In this document: piece by piece, positions 1 to 9,446 of the stretch
Layout: each line of letters begins with the position of its first letter
Position numbering within the stretch: the first letter of the stretch is position 1
Assembly: GCF_023195535.1 (NCBI RefSeq)
Contig: NZ_JALPNF010000012.1
Span: forward strand, 1 to 64,000
Direction of reading: 5' to 3'
Origin: Sphingomonas faeni
Lineage (GTDB): Bacteria; Pseudomonadota; Alphaproteobacteria; Sphingomonadales; Sphingomonadaceae
Length of the DNA: 64,000 nucleotides
The notes under the pieces: model-generated
The model's database searches: none
Told to the model about the DNA's origin: nothing
Seen by the model: the letters and a program-made list of their open reading frames with translations, nothing else
Position numbers and translations under genes: made by a program

Positions 1-20
1 CCTTCGCCGCAGAACTCGAA

Positions 21-54
21 AAGCAACGGTCGGGTTTAAACCTGACCGTTGCTT
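21..54. repeat. near-perfect 34-bp palindrome
   Basis: The arms AAGCAACGGTC (21-31) and GACCGTTGCTT (44-54) pair exactly, and the centre continues the symmetry through a TTTAAA core with one G-T wobble. A second AACGGTCGG copy lies about 50 bases downstream (79-87). No T-tract follows, so it is not a standard rho-independent terminator. It may be a protein-binding palindrome or the end of a gene left of the window. Function unknown. Confidence 0.6.
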
Positions 55-325
55 CACCCGCGCTCCTGCGCGACAACAACGGTCGGTCTCTGGTCGCAGC
101 TGGATGAAAGGCGGGGGTCACGTCACGGCCGATCAGCTTGCCTCGCACTTCGAAAACGTCGTTAATCTTGACTAGAAACACCTTTCATTTGCAAAACTGC
201 AAAATCCGATGCGCATCACAGTTGCTCGAAGCTATCGCGCTTGTTGGGTCGACCACTTTGACGAAGTCAACAAGCCAAGATGGCTGCATGTCCCCGCAAC
301 CAACCCACAACGACAATCGCCGCCC

Positions 326-604
326 TCACGGGCGGCGTCGTCGTGTCTGGCCCGGGCCAGCAGGTCCGATACCTTCGCGACTACCTCCGCCGCCGGGTTC
401 GTCGTCAGTGCCGGATAAGATCGTTAAGATCTCAATCAGCTTCGACAGGATTTCTGCGGCCTCGTCTCGGACAATCTCGGCACGCGGCGTATCGTGCAAC
501 GGTCCGATCTTCTTCCCGAACGATCGGATAAGAGGGATGGGCAGAATAACCATTAAGGCCGCGACCACCGTCAGCGCGATAGTTATGTCGCTAATCGTCT
601 TCAA
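326..604 (-). CDS. possible small single-pass membrane protein
   Basis: A 92-residue reading frame begins with TTG and has no clear ribosome binding site. Its first 30 residues form a hydrophobic segment (TIALTVVAALMVILPIPL). A charged amphipathic helix follows (about 40-65), then a Gly/Pro/Arg-rich tail that looks less protein-like. I recognise no family. The N-terminal half looks coding; the tail may mean the frame is broken or the true gene is shorter. No neighbour helps with its role. Confidence 0.35.
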   Translation of the reverse strand: MKTISDITIALTVVAALMVILPIPLIRSFGKKIGPLHDTPRAEIVRDEAAEILSKLIEILTILSGTDDEPGGGGSREGIGPAGPGQTRRRRP

Positions 605-2337
605 GCAGCGCCAGTGGCCTACCCACGCGGACTAATGTGTTTTTGGGATTTTCTGTGACGGGCGGACATCGCAGTCGCGCGTGCACCGGACCAACGGCGC
701 CGACGTCCGGAGCCTGTCCGTGCCACAAACGCTGCAAGGATCGGCGTGACATTCTTCTTCATTGCGCCGACAACCACCATCGCGCTTGCTGCGGTGATCG
801 GCCGACGGTCTCGACGACGCGCTATGCCGCTGGCAGTCTTGGTGAAAAGCGAGATCGTCCATACGCTCAACAGCGATGCGTTCGCGGAAGCACCATCAGC
901 GTAACCAGTGCTTAGTTATCGGCGCTGGTCGGCAAGATTAACGGAACCAACGCCGACGAGCAGAAAACCTTGATCTGCGCGGACAGAGCACGGTTTTCGA
1001 TGTGCTCGATCGATGATCATCTACCCAACAAGGAAAGGGCATGATGCATACACGTCGGATGCGCACGTTATACGCGTTCTGCGAGCGTCAGATTGAACGT
1101 ATGATCCCACGTGTGGCCCCATTCTGACCGCACGGCGAACGCTAGGGCAAGCAGTTGCGCGATGCGGCCTACGGTTCGATCACGGCCGCGTCCGGGAGAG
1201 CGATCCCGTCAAAATAGCGTCGAATATAATCGAGCTTGGGATCGATGCAGCGTCAGCAGAACGGCCGGTTCGGGTTAATCCGATAATAATTCCGATAGCG
1301 TTCGTCCGACTCCCTGAAGTCGAGAACTCGGACGACAAACGTTCGCGCCGCCTCGCCCAATTGCTGTGCATGCTGTTCGATGGTTTGTGCGGCCGCGCCC
1401 CGCCGGTCCGGCACGAAGATGTAGGTCGCACTCCGGTACCTACCGGCAGGGGAGTGGCCTGCCTTCGCCGAATGTCTTCTCACATCAAAAGGCTGATGGC
1501 CATAGGGTGAAAATGCACGATGACGCCTTCCGGACCACGCGTTCGAGGGCTGTATAGACCGGATGAAGCCCTGATCGATGCCCCGCAATGCCGTGAAACT
1601 GCCGTGGGCACACCAGTGGGACCTACCATCAAGACTGATCCTTTCCACCGCCGATCTCCCACCGGCAGCCGCCGTCGGATACCGCACCCTTTGTCGTAAT
1701 CCTTCGGCGCTGTCGCCATTCCTAGCCATGTCGAGACCGGCGCGCCCATGGGGCCGAAATGCATAGGAGGAAGTAACACGGGGAAATCGGTCGCCGGTCC
1801 GCCGACGTCGTTGACGATCAACAAGAAGGACGCGTGAACTGTGCTCGGGAGGCGTCAGCCGGTGACGCCCTAATTCGCTTCCTCGTTGGCCGAAGTTCCG
1901 ATTCCCGTTTACCTCGCGATTCCCGTGCAAGGCCTGACGCTTTCAGCGGAATCCGGCGGTGGCAAGGGCGGCGTAAAGGACGACGGTGGAGGCGGACGGC
2001 GGCGGACAAGGCAGCGCAATAGGCGGGTCGCGCTTGGGTGCCGGCATAAGTGGTAACGGCGGCGGCAGTGCGCAGGCGATCCCCATGATCCGCGTCGCGC
2101 GCGGCGTGACGCGCGTGGGGACCATGACCGCGTTCGCTAACGTCAGGGTGGTAGCGGTGGGCGCGGCGCCCTGCGACGGCGTCGTGCCTGCAACGACGGC
2201 TTCGGCAGGGAGAGGGTCTGGCCGTTTGGGTCGCATCGGGACGCAACCGCGTACCGGGCTTGGATTTACATCGCTGATATACGATCATAAAGCCGTCCGA
2301 ACATGCGGGCGCCGTCCCGGTTTTTGGGGAGTAAGCA
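605..2337. other. stretch without a gene I can support
   Basis: Several short overlapping frames exist on both strands, but none has a clear start, ribosome binding site or recognisable motif. On the minus strand, 1480-1824 and the end of the frame closing at 1253 read somewhat like protein and lie in different frames, which would fit a decayed gene; I cannot name it. The sequence looks less GC-biased than the rest of the window. It may be degraded accessory DNA beside the EPS locus. Confidence 0.4.
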
Positions 2338-3378
2338 ATGGCGCGCGTCGACGTGGTGATGCCCGTGCGAAACGGGGAAGCATTTGTCGAGGATGCCATC
2401 CGATCGGTCATTGCGCAGACCGATCGCGATTGGCGACTGATCGTGCTCAACCACGCATCGACCGACGGAACCGGCGATATCATTGATCGCCTTCACCTCG
2501 AGGATCGGCGCGTCGAGCGCCATGATTGCGACGCCTCGCTGTCATTGTCGGATGTCCGCAACGCAGGGTTCGACCGCAGCGATGCGCCGTTCATCATGCT
2601 TCATGACGCCGACGACCTATCGGTGCCCGAACGGATTGCCGTGCTGGTCGCCGAAATGGAACGACAGCCGCAACTGGCACTGGTTGGCAGCAATTATGTC
2701 ACGGTGGATGCGGCTCTCAAGCCGTTAGGGACCCGGACCCTGCCGGGCGATCCCGACCGTCTGGCGGTCGCCGCGATTTTCAGCAATCCGATCGCTCAAC
2801 CGACGGTGATGCTGCGCCGGGCTGCGCTCGATGCGGCGCAGGGGCGTTACGGGAAGACGTTTTTGCAACCGTCCGACGGGCCGCCGCCGATGACAGTGGC
2901 GACGCTCGTCGAGGATTATCTGATGTTCGGTCAACTCGCGATCGAGGGGCGGTGCGCGACGGTGCCCGACCAGCTCGTGCTGTATCGCTGGCATGGCGGT
3001 AATACGAGTTCGGTCAACTTCCAGCGACAGATGGAGCTTTCACTGGAAATCTCGCGGCACCTGATGGCGCTGGTCGCGGCGAGCCGCGGCGTCGAGTATC
3101 GAGATCCGGCACCATTTTGCAACCACGGCGCACGCCTCGAACCCACTCCGGCAGGCGGCTTCCGCGGACAGTGGCTACCGCTGCGCCGGGCGATCCTGGC
3201 GGCTTTTGGCGACACGCCGGGGGTCCGCCGCGAACTGGCATTCCGGCAAGTGCTCGGGACACGCAGTCTTCCAGCGATGCTCGTCCGGTTCGCTCGATTC
3301 TGTCTGTCGCACCGCCCCGACAGCGACGAGCTTGCGACGATCCGATCGTTCGTCGCCAAGACGGTGCGGCGTCGATGA
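2338..3378 (+). CDS. family 2 glycosyltransferase (GT-A fold)
   Basis: Predicted to transfer a sugar from a nucleotide-sugar donor to a growing lipid-linked EPS repeat at the cytoplasmic face. The GT2 domain covers about residues 3-220: an N-terminal beta strand (VDVVMPVRNGE), a nucleotide-contacting NHASTDGT (38-45) and the metal-binding DADD (90-93). There are no transmembrane helices, so it is a soluble or peripheral enzyme of normal length (346 residues). The ATG follows GGGGAG at good spacing. It is the first clear gene of the EPS locus. Its stop overlaps the start of a broken acyltransferase (ATGA), so the two were once translationally coupled. Donor and linkage cannot be told from sequence. 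Confidence 0.9.
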   Translation: MARVDVVMPVRNGEAFVEDAIRSVIAQTDRDWRLIVLNHASTDGTGDIIDRLHLEDRRVERHDCDASLSLSDVRNAGFDRSDAPFIMLHDADDLSVPERIAVLVAEMERQPQLALVGSNYVTVDAALKPLGTRTLPGDPDRLAVAAIFSNPIAQPTVMLRRAALDAAQGRYGKTFLQPSDGPPPMTVATLVEDYLMFGQLAIEGRCATVPDQLVLYRWHGGNTSSVNFQRQMELSLEISRHLMALVAASRGVEYRDPAPFCNHGARLEPTPAGGFRGQWLPLRRAILAAFGDTPGVRRELAFRQVLGTRSLPAMLVRFARFCLSHRPDSDELATIRSFVAKTVRRR

Positions 3379-3500
3379 CCGCTGTGACATTCGCCAGCGG
3401 CGACCGGCGCGGGACAGCGTGGATCGATTATCTCGAGACGCTGCGAGGGTTCGCCTGCTGCTCGTCGCCATACATTTGAAGGCTGTCGCAATGTGATAGC
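3375..3500 (+). pseudogene. N-terminal stub of an acyltransferase-3 family protein, frameshifted
   Basis: The ATG overlaps the stop of the preceding glycosyltransferase. The reading begins with about 20 polar residues and then WIDYLETLRGFAC, the typical opening of OafA/NodX-type membrane O-acyltransferases (expected continuation: LLVVA-H). Here the frame goes off after FAC and stops at 3474-3476. Removing one base restores LLVAIHLKAVAM. After about 40 codons all similarity is lost, so most of the gene has been deleted as well as frameshifted. Its loss would remove an acyl decoration (acetyl or similar) from the polymer. The family call rests on a short match. Confidence 0.6.
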
Positions 3501-3565
3501 GGGTCTTGGATATCGATCCCGTATTCACACCGCTACGCTGGCCGCCCGCCGCTATGGGCGCGAGG

Positions 3566-4093
3566 CTAGGCGTGATACTGGGGAATGCGGATGGTTGCGG
3601 GGTTGCCGACCGCGCGTGCGCCGGCCGGCACGTCGCTCAGTACCACCGCATTGGCGCCAATGACGGCATCATCGCCGATCGTGATTGCGCCAAGAAGAAT
3701 GGCACCGGCGCCGACCTGCACGCGGTTACCCAGCGTCGGCGCGTCGAGCGGACGGCGTTCGCTGCGATTGCCGAGCGTCACATTTTGTCGAAGCAGACAG
3801 TCGTCGCCGATCACGCTCGAGCCGTGCACGACGATCCCACCGAAATGCTCGATCCGAAGTCGCCGGCCGATCCGCGCGGTCTCGGGCAGCGAAATCCCGC
3901 ATCGCACCTCGACCCACTTGCCCGCAAGCTTGGCCCATACGCCCCACAGCGTGCGGACGATGCCGTGCGGTCGTGCGAGGCGGGGTGCCGACAACCGATA
4001 CACGGCTAGCGCCCAGAAACCCTGTGCAAGCCAACCCTCGCGGTGGTTTCGTCGATCTTCGCGGATCAGTGCGAACGGTCCGGGCATCGTCAT
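3566..4093 (-). CDS. hexapeptide-repeat (left-handed beta-helix) O-acetyltransferase
   Basis: A soluble 175-residue protein resembling the serine acetyltransferase/colanic-acid acetyltransferase group, which use acetyl-CoA. The first 60 residues are a helical region. From about residue 68 come hexapeptide turns, with IEHFGGIVVHGSSVIGDDC and later IGDDAVIGANAVVLSDVPAGA, and the usual His in the first coil. It ends with GNPAT, typical of sugar acetyltransferases. Its start overlaps the stop of the upstream membrane acyltransferase by four bases (ATGA), so they are one operon. It probably acetylates an EPS sugar or a precursor; a cysE role is less likely from context. Confidence 0.82.
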   Translation of the reverse strand: MTMPGPFALIREDRRNHREGWLAQGFWALAVYRLSAPRLARPHGIVRTLWGVWAKLAGKWVEVRCGISLPETARIGRRLRIEHFGGIVVHGSSVIGDDCLLRQNVTLGNRSERRPLDAPTLGNRVQVGAGAILLGAITIGDDAVIGANAVVLSDVPAGARAVGNPATIRIPQYHA

Positions 4094-5241
4094 TCCTGCG
4101 GCGAGATGGGGTCAATGAAGATCGCCCGGTACCGCCGATACGTTCGCGCGGCGAACAGGATTACGAACCCGGCTGCCATGATCGACACGGCCAGAAGGTG
4201 GGATAGCCCGGTCTGTGCCAGGATATTGCCAAGCGGGATGACTAACGTGTGGCCCACATAGGCACTCAGCGACAACGTGCCGAAAACACATAGCATCTTG
4301 TAGGCTTTACGCATGATCGATGCTTCGCCGAGCGTCTCGTTGGCGCGGGCGGCAAGCGTGATCAGCAAGAAGAACACGCCGACATAGGTGACGAGCATGG
4401 GATGGGCGGGATCGTCAGCGCGGTTGGTAAACCACCGCGCGGCTATCCCCGTAGACATGCTCATCGTGATGCCCGCGATGAACAGGCCGGCACCGGCAAA
4501 TCGCATCATACGCAACGAGTCGTAGAGTTTTGCGCTCTTCTCGAGCCAGATGCCTGTCGCGAACCCGACCAGAACATACGACATCATTTCGAAGAAGCCG
4601 TATTTATCCAACGTCAGCGATTGTACCAGATGAAGCCAGCCGGTCGTCGGCGAATGCCACGCAAAGCGCAACAGGGTCGATGTCAACAGCGAGAGCGCCG
4701 CGAATATCAGCGACGCACCGATCGCATTCTTGCTGCGCATCAACGCGGGGAATATTTCGGGTCCGACGAGAGCGGCGATGAAATAGAAGGACAGCACGGT
4801 GTAGAACGCCCGCTGCGGCCAGTCTCCGGCGGGTACTCCTTCCGCAGATAGAGCGAAATACTGAACGATCGCAAATGCGATGATGCCTTGACCCAGAAGT
4901 CGCACTGACCGCTTCATCTGCGATGCGATATAGCCCTTGCTCTTGGCTTCGCGCGAGGTGAGGTTGAAACCGATCCGCAAGCCGAATATCAAAGCAAAAC
5001 CGGGCGTTCCCAACCGGAATACCGGATTGGTAAGCTGGTTGAGCAGCCCTGCGATTGACCCGCTATGATCGATGAAGAACGGGCCCCAATGCGCGGCGAT
5101 CACGAGCAGAACCATTAGTCCACGAACCGCCTTGATGGCTTGGCGGGTGTTGCTCGACCAGTCCGCGACCCTCGTTGCTTGCTGGGCGTCGTGGATAGCA
5201 GGCGCAGACTCGGCGTGCATCTGGTCAAGGAGGTGCGTCAT
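4090..5241 (-). CDS. multi-pass membrane acyltransferase
   Basis: About ten hydrophobic helices and the acyltransferase-3/OpgC-like opening IKAVRGLMVLLVIAAHW (Arg...His) near residues 36-52. Enzymes of this class move acetyl or succinyl groups across the inner membrane onto polysaccharides. I chose the ATG at 5241 (MTHLLDQ), preceded by AAAGAAA; a TTG seven codons earlier (5262) is the alternative. The gene lies between a Wzy-type protein (36 bases upstream) and the hexapeptide acetyltransferase (overlapping downstream), all on the minus strand, so one transcript is likely. Length of 383 residues is normal. The acyl group and acceptor cannot be inferred. Confidence 0.78.
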   Translation of the reverse strand: MTHLLDQMHAESAPAIHDAQQATRVADWSSNTRQAIKAVRGLMVLLVIAAHWGPFFIDHSGSIAGLLNQLTNPVFRLGTPGFALIFGLRIGFNLTSREAKSKGYIASQMKRSVRLLGQGIIAFAIVQYFALSAEGVPAGDWPQRAFYTVLSFYFIAALVGPEIFPALMRSKNAIGASLIFAALSLLTSTLLRFAWHSPTTGWLHLVQSLTLDKYGFFEMMSYVLVGFATGIWLEKSAKLYDSLRMMRFAGAGLFIAGITMSMSTGIAARWFTNRADDPAHPMLVTYVGVFFLLITLAARANETLGEASIMRKAYKMLCVFGTLSLSAYVGHTLVIPLGNILAQTGLSHLLAVSIMAAGFVILFAARTYRRYRAIFIDPISPQE

Positions 5242-5277
5242 GCTAATTTCTTTAATACCCAAAGACTTGATAACTGA

Positions 5278-6591
5278 CTACCGGATATCGCCCATGAGCA
5301 ATTGGGGGCGTCTGTGCTCTACTGAAATCCGCCGAGAATTTTGCTGGAACGATCCCATAAGTGCGCAGACGACGAACATCAGCGTCATGTTGACGACGAG
5401 ATACCCGAGCATGTTGTCGCTCGCGGATACTGCTGCATAGCAGATCACGATCAACCCGATGAAAAGGCGCTCGCCGGGATACGTCAACCTGAAGAAAGGA
5501 ATGACGATTAGGGCGATCAAGAGATATAGAAACGAGAAAAGCAGTAAGATTCCGCCCTCGAATATCGTCTGGACATACACGTTGTGGGCGCCGCTGCCCG
5601 AGGCACTGGACAGTTCGAAAAACTCTCGGGACAATGGTTTGAAGGACGCCAAGCCATAGCCGAACGCCATCTTGTTCTCGATCCAAGGCCACGCAGCCTG
5701 CCACATATAGCGTCGCCAGGTTCCAGAATCTACTTCGACGAATTGAGATCCGTCAACATTGCCATGGGCGACGCTGACCAAATAGGCGTAGCTCATCTCG
5801 GGAGCGCCCGCCGCCGCATCCATCACACGCTCTGTCACGCCCGGGACAAGCATGGCCAAGGGCGGCACGAGCAGCATGGGCAGCAAGTAGAGCGGACGTC
5901 TGAAGGTGCTGTAGATCACCAGGAAGACCGCGGTCGCGCCGAAGGCAGAGCGCGTTCCGGTCAGCAGCAGTTCGACACCGGCAACCACCAACAACGCCCA
6001 GATCACGGATCGCTGCCATCCGCTGCGAACATAGTCACTGATCTGCGCGTGATAGAGAAACGCGATGTAGATCATCAGATAGAATGCGAGGATGTTGGGG
6101 TGCGAAAAACTCGCCGTCAATCGTCCATTCGTATCGCCGATTGCGAACTGTATCAGGCCCGTGACGAGTGGAATCACGCCGGACGAGGCGATGCCCAGCG
6201 TCAGCGTTCGGCGCCCGATATAGGGCGCATAATACAGGGCTAACAGCGAGACGGACGCGAAGGTCAGATAATTGAACAAGGCCTGCACTGCCTCGGATAG
6301 GGCAGGCGTGTGCGCGGCAGCGATGAACCCAGCGAGCAGAAACGGGGTCCAAAGGACCGCCCAGGTTCGAAACACAGCCTGAGAGCGCCGATCTACCAGA
6401 AAGGCGTGAAGGATCATCATCCCGGCAAGCGAGACGAAAGCCACATTGAACACAAAGCCGGGAGTCAGACTGATCGGTCCGACCTCGATCCGCCCCATGC
6501 CGAATAGCAGGTCAAGCGAAGGGCGTGCGACCAGCATCGGCAGCACGACGGTGACGAACGGCGGGGTTCGTGGTTGCGGCACTGCGATCAT
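5278..6591 (-). CDS. O-antigen ligase/polymerase family (Wzy_C) membrane protein, copy 1
   Basis: A 437-residue polytopic protein of about 11-12 helices. It has the large periplasmic loop between late helices that marks WaaL/Wzy proteins, and the loop carries WRRYMWQAAWPWIENKMAFGYG and a conserved His (GAHNVY). It either joins EPS repeat units (Wzy) or transfers polymer to an acceptor (ligase); these cannot be separated by sequence. It is clearly paralogous to the next gene (6738-8111): both share HPNILAF, YHAQIS/FHAQIS, LLLTGTR and DSGTWRRY. It starts at ATG with GGGGAAA upstream. Confidence 0.85.
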   Translation of the reverse strand: MIAVPQPRTPPFVTVVLPMLVARPSLDLLFGMGRIEVGPISLTPGFVFNVAFVSLAGMMILHAFLVDRRSQAVFRTWAVLWTPFLLAGFIAAAHTPALSEAVQALFNYLTFASVSLLALYYAPYIGRRTLTLGIASSGVIPLVTGLIQFAIGDTNGRLTASFSHPNILAFYLMIYIAFLYHAQISDYVRSGWQRSVIWALLVVAGVELLLTGTRSAFGATAVFLVIYSTFRRPLYLLPMLLVPPLAMLVPGVTERVMDAAAGAPEMSYAYLVSVAHGNVDGSQFVEVDSGTWRRYMWQAAWPWIENKMAFGYGLASFKPLSREFFELSSASGSGAHNVYVQTIFEGGILLLFSFLYLLIALIVIPFFRLTYPGERLFIGLIVICYAAVSASDNMLGYLVVNMTLMFVVCALMGSFQQNSRRISVEHRRPQLLMGDIR

Positions 6592-6737
6592 GGAATGACA
6601 TTTCCCCAGATGCGGACCGAGCTCTCACTCCGATACGGTTTTGATATCCCTGGCATCCTTCGGTGCATCCCATGGCCTGCTGGCGACGGCGATACACCTC
6701 TCCATTGTGGCGCGTCTTGCATTATCGTCGCGACGTT

Positions 6738-8111
6738 TCAAGCGTCCTGTAAACCATTCGCCGCCCTGCGCTTTCGGTTGGTGGCTAATCGGGTTTGCTC
6801 TTTCCAACGCGCTGAGTCGTCCGCGCCCACGCCGCGGATCGAGAACAGGACGAAAAACAGCGAGAGATTGATCGACAGGTAATACAGGACGTTGTCGCTC
6901 GCGAGAGTCAGCGCATAGGCGACGATCAGCAGCACCGCGAAGATCAGTTCGCCACGCCCGAACGGTAGGTTGGCCGCATTCTGCAGCGCCGACGCGAGAT
7001 ACGTCCATAGGAATCCGATCAGCAGCACGCCGCCGCCCTCGAAGACGAGTTGCAGATAGGTGTTGTGCGCGAAGACCTCGCTCTCGCCGTCGGGCAGCAG
7101 CGGGAAGAACTGGTTCGAATAATGCGGGAACGAGGCAAGCCCGTTGCCGAGCAGCGGGTGACTCGTCACCGAAGGCCAGGCCGCTTGCCAGAGATATCGC
7201 CGCCACGTGCCCGAGTCGACCGCGATATAGCCCGCGTCGATGACGTCGCCGCGGGCGACGCTGACGAGATAGTCGTAGGTGAAGACTGGGCCGCCGCTCG
7301 CGACGTCGTTGATGCGATCAAGCACGCCTGGCACCAGCAATGCGAGGGGCGGCAGGATGATCAGCGTCACTAGGTAGATCGGGCGACGCAGCGCTGAATA
7401 CAGGAACAGAAAGGCGAACATTGCAGCATAGCCGGCCCGCGTGCCGGTCAGCAGCAGCGCCAGCAGTCCCAGCGCGATCGGCAGCCACAAGAGAAGGCGG
7501 ACCCCGGCATCGCGCATATAAAGGCTGATCTGCGCATGAAACAGGAACGCCACATAGATGAGGATAAAGAAGGCGAGGATGTTCGGATGCGGGAACGTGC
7601 CCATCACGCGAGCGCCCGTGCCGCCAGTGGCAGCCTGGAACAGCGCGGTGCAGATCGGCACGATGCCGGATGCGGCGATCAGCATCGTCAGTCGCTCCCG
7701 ACCGATATGCGGCGCCCAGGTCAGCGCCAGCAGGGAGATGGCGGCATAGGCCATATAATTGAACAGCACCTGTAGCGCCTGCGCGGGAACCGGTGTGCGC
7801 ACTGCCGCGATCACCGCCGCGGCCAGCATGGGGCCCCAGATGATCAGGATGGTGACGACGGCACGATCAGGCGCACGACTGACCAGCAAGGCGTTGATCG
7901 CCAGCACTGCTGCGACTCCGACGAGCATCAGGTTGAACAGGAAGCCGATCGACAGGTTCAGCCCACCCACCGGCATCGTGACGCTGGCAAAGACGACATC
8001 CAACGACGGCCGCAACGCAATCAGCACGAGAATCACCCATGCATAGACCGGCAATCCCGCCGCAACGGCAGGAGGGGTAGTGGTGACTGTTTCCGAAGCT
8101 GGCCGATCCAT
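6738..8111 (-). CDS. O-antigen ligase/polymerase family (Wzy_C) membrane protein, copy 2
   Basis: Paralogue of the gene at 5278-6591, about 457 residues, with the same helix layout and periplasmic-loop motifs (DSGTWRRYLWQAAWP, GNGLASF, FAHNTY). The open frame runs far upstream, but those codons are antisense to the divergent glycosyltransferase. I place the start at ATG 8111 (MDRPASE), five or six bases after AAAGG; ATG 8117 overlaps that Shine-Dalgarno and is less likely. About 146 bases separate it from copy 1. Predicted inner-membrane EPS polymerase or ligase. The duplication suggests two related polymers, or a division into polymerase and ligase roles. Confidence 0.85.
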   Translation of the reverse strand: MDRPASETVTTTPPAVAAGLPVYAWVILVLIALRPSLDVVFASVTMPVGGLNLSIGFLFNLMLVGVAAVLAINALLVSRAPDRAVVTILIIWGPMLAAAVIAAVRTPVPAQALQVLFNYMAYAAISLLALTWAPHIGRERLTMLIAASGIVPICTALFQAATGGTGARVMGTFPHPNILAFFILIYVAFLFHAQISLYMRDAGVRLLLWLPIALGLLALLLTGTRAGYAAMFAFLFLYSALRRPIYLVTLIILPPLALLVPGVLDRINDVASGGPVFTYDYLVSVARGDVIDAGYIAVDSGTWRRYLWQAAWPSVTSHPLLGNGLASFPHYSNQFFPLLPDGESEVFAHNTYLQLVFEGGGVLLIGFLWTYLASALQNAANLPFGRGELIFAVLLIVAYALTLASDNVLYYLSINLSLFFVLFSIRGVGADDSARWKEQTRLATNRKRRAANGLQDA

Positions 8112-8231
8112 ATCCATCCTTTGCCGTATCGGCACACTCCCACGGACGCTCTCGCCCGACACCACTTGCGAGCGACCTAAGGGGTTGATAGCGCGTGACA
8201 GCGGCCGCGGGCCAGAACTTGGGGGCTGCAC

Positions 8232-9446
8232 ATGAACGTCGGGTATTTTACTAATCAATATCCTAAGATTAGCCATACTTTCATTAGGCGCGAGATCGCG
8301 GCGGTGGAAAATCGTGGTATTGCCGTGCAGCGCTGGGCGATCCGGGGCTGGGATGCCGAGGTGGCGGATCCGCTCGATGCGACCGAGCAGCAGCGCACCC
8401 GGTATCTGTTGCGTGGCGGTGTTTCGGGTCTGCTTGCGGCGGGGCTTTTCGAACTCCTCCGGGCTCCGCGGGCATGGTTCGCCGCGATGCGCCTGACGTT
8501 CAAAATGATGAAGCGATCCGATCGCAGCCCGCTGCTTCACCTTGTGACGTTTCTCGAGGGCGCGGTGCTGGCGCGCGAGATGCGGACGTCCGCGATCGAT
8601 CATCTCCACACGCATTTCGGGACGAATGCCGCAGAAATCGCGATGATCGCATCGCGCCTGACCGATATTCCCTACAGTGTGACGGTGCACGGACCGGGCG
8701 AGTTCGACGCGCCGGTCGCATTGAAACTGAACTTGAAAGTCGCGCGTGCGGCGTTCGTCGTGGCGATCACGGATTATTGTGCGAGCCAGCTCTATCGTTG
8801 GATCGAAATTGCCGACTGGGCAAAGATTCACGTCGTGCATTGCGGGCTGTCGCAGGCGTTTCTCGAGCAGGTGCCGACTCCCGTTCCCGCGGTGCCGCAT
8901 TTCGTGAACGTCGGTCGATTCGATCAGCAAAAGGGACATCTGATCCTGATCGAGGCGGTGGCGCGGTTACGGGCTGCGGGAACGCCGGTTCACGTGACGC
9001 TGGTCGGTGACGGTGAGTTACGAGGGCAGGTCGAGGCGGCGATCGCGCGTCTCGGGGTCACGCAGGATGTCACGATCGCCGGTTGGGCGAACGAGGCGGA
9101 GGTTCGCGCGCACATCGTCGCCGCCCGCGCGATGGTGATGCCGAGTTTCGCCGAAGGTTTGCCGATCGTCGTCATGGAGGCGTTCGCGCTGGGTCGTCCG
9201 GTGCTGGCGTCCAACGTCGCCGCAATGGCTGATCTGGTAATCAACGACGAAACCGGCTGGATTTTCTCGCCAGGGTCGGTCGATGCCATCGCGCAGGCGA
9301 TGGCGGCCTGTATCGCTACCCCGGCCGAAGTGTGCACGCAGATGGGCGAGCGCGGCCGGGCGCTCATTCGCGAGCGTCACGATGCATCGATCGAAGCCCG
9401 CAAGATCTACGACCTCATGGTCGCCACCAAGGGCCACAGCGCATGA
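8232..9446 (+). CDS. family 4 glycosyltransferase (GT-B fold)
   Basis: A 404-residue two-domain GT-B enzyme. The N-terminal domain has HTHFGTNAAE and the acceptor-side VTVHGPGEFD. The C-terminal domain has FVNVGRFDQQKG and the donor-binding FAEGLPIVVMEAFA with the two conserved Glu. Retaining transfer from a nucleotide sugar onto a lipid-linked intermediate is expected. The first 20 codons are unusually AT-rich and use rare codons (ACT, AAT, AGG), perhaps to keep the start unpaired. It is divergent from the Wzy copy 2 gene, sharing a 120-base control region, and overlaps the next glycosyltransferase by ATGA. Confidence 0.9.
   Translation: MNVGYFTNQYPKISHTFIRREIAAVENRGIAVQRWAIRGWDAEVADPLDATEQQRTRYLLRGGVSGLLAAGLFELLRAPRAWFAAMRLTFKMMKRSDRSPLLHLVTFLEGAVLAREMRTSAIDHLHTHFGTNAAEIAMIASRLTDIPYSVTVHGPGEFDAPVALKLNLKVARAAFVVAITDYCASQLYRWIEIADWAKIHVVHCGLSQAFLEQVPTPVPAVPHFVNVGRFDQQKGHLILIEAVARLRAAGTPVHVTLVGDGELRGQVEAAIARLGVTQDVTIAGWANEAEVRAHIVAARAMVMPSFAEGLPIVVMEAFALGRPVLASNVAAMADLVINDETGWIFSPGSVDAIAQAMAACIATPAEVCTQMGERGRALIRERHDASIEARKIYDLMVATKGHSA

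Noticed and set aside
1041..1127. 28-codon frame with a good ribosome binding site (GGAAAGGGC)
   Set aside because: Too short, with no hydrophobic or family features; chance cannot be excluded.
8112..8939. N-terminal extension of the Wzy copy 2 frame
   Set aside because: The added 276 codons are antisense to the GT4 gene and precede the first membrane helix of the family.
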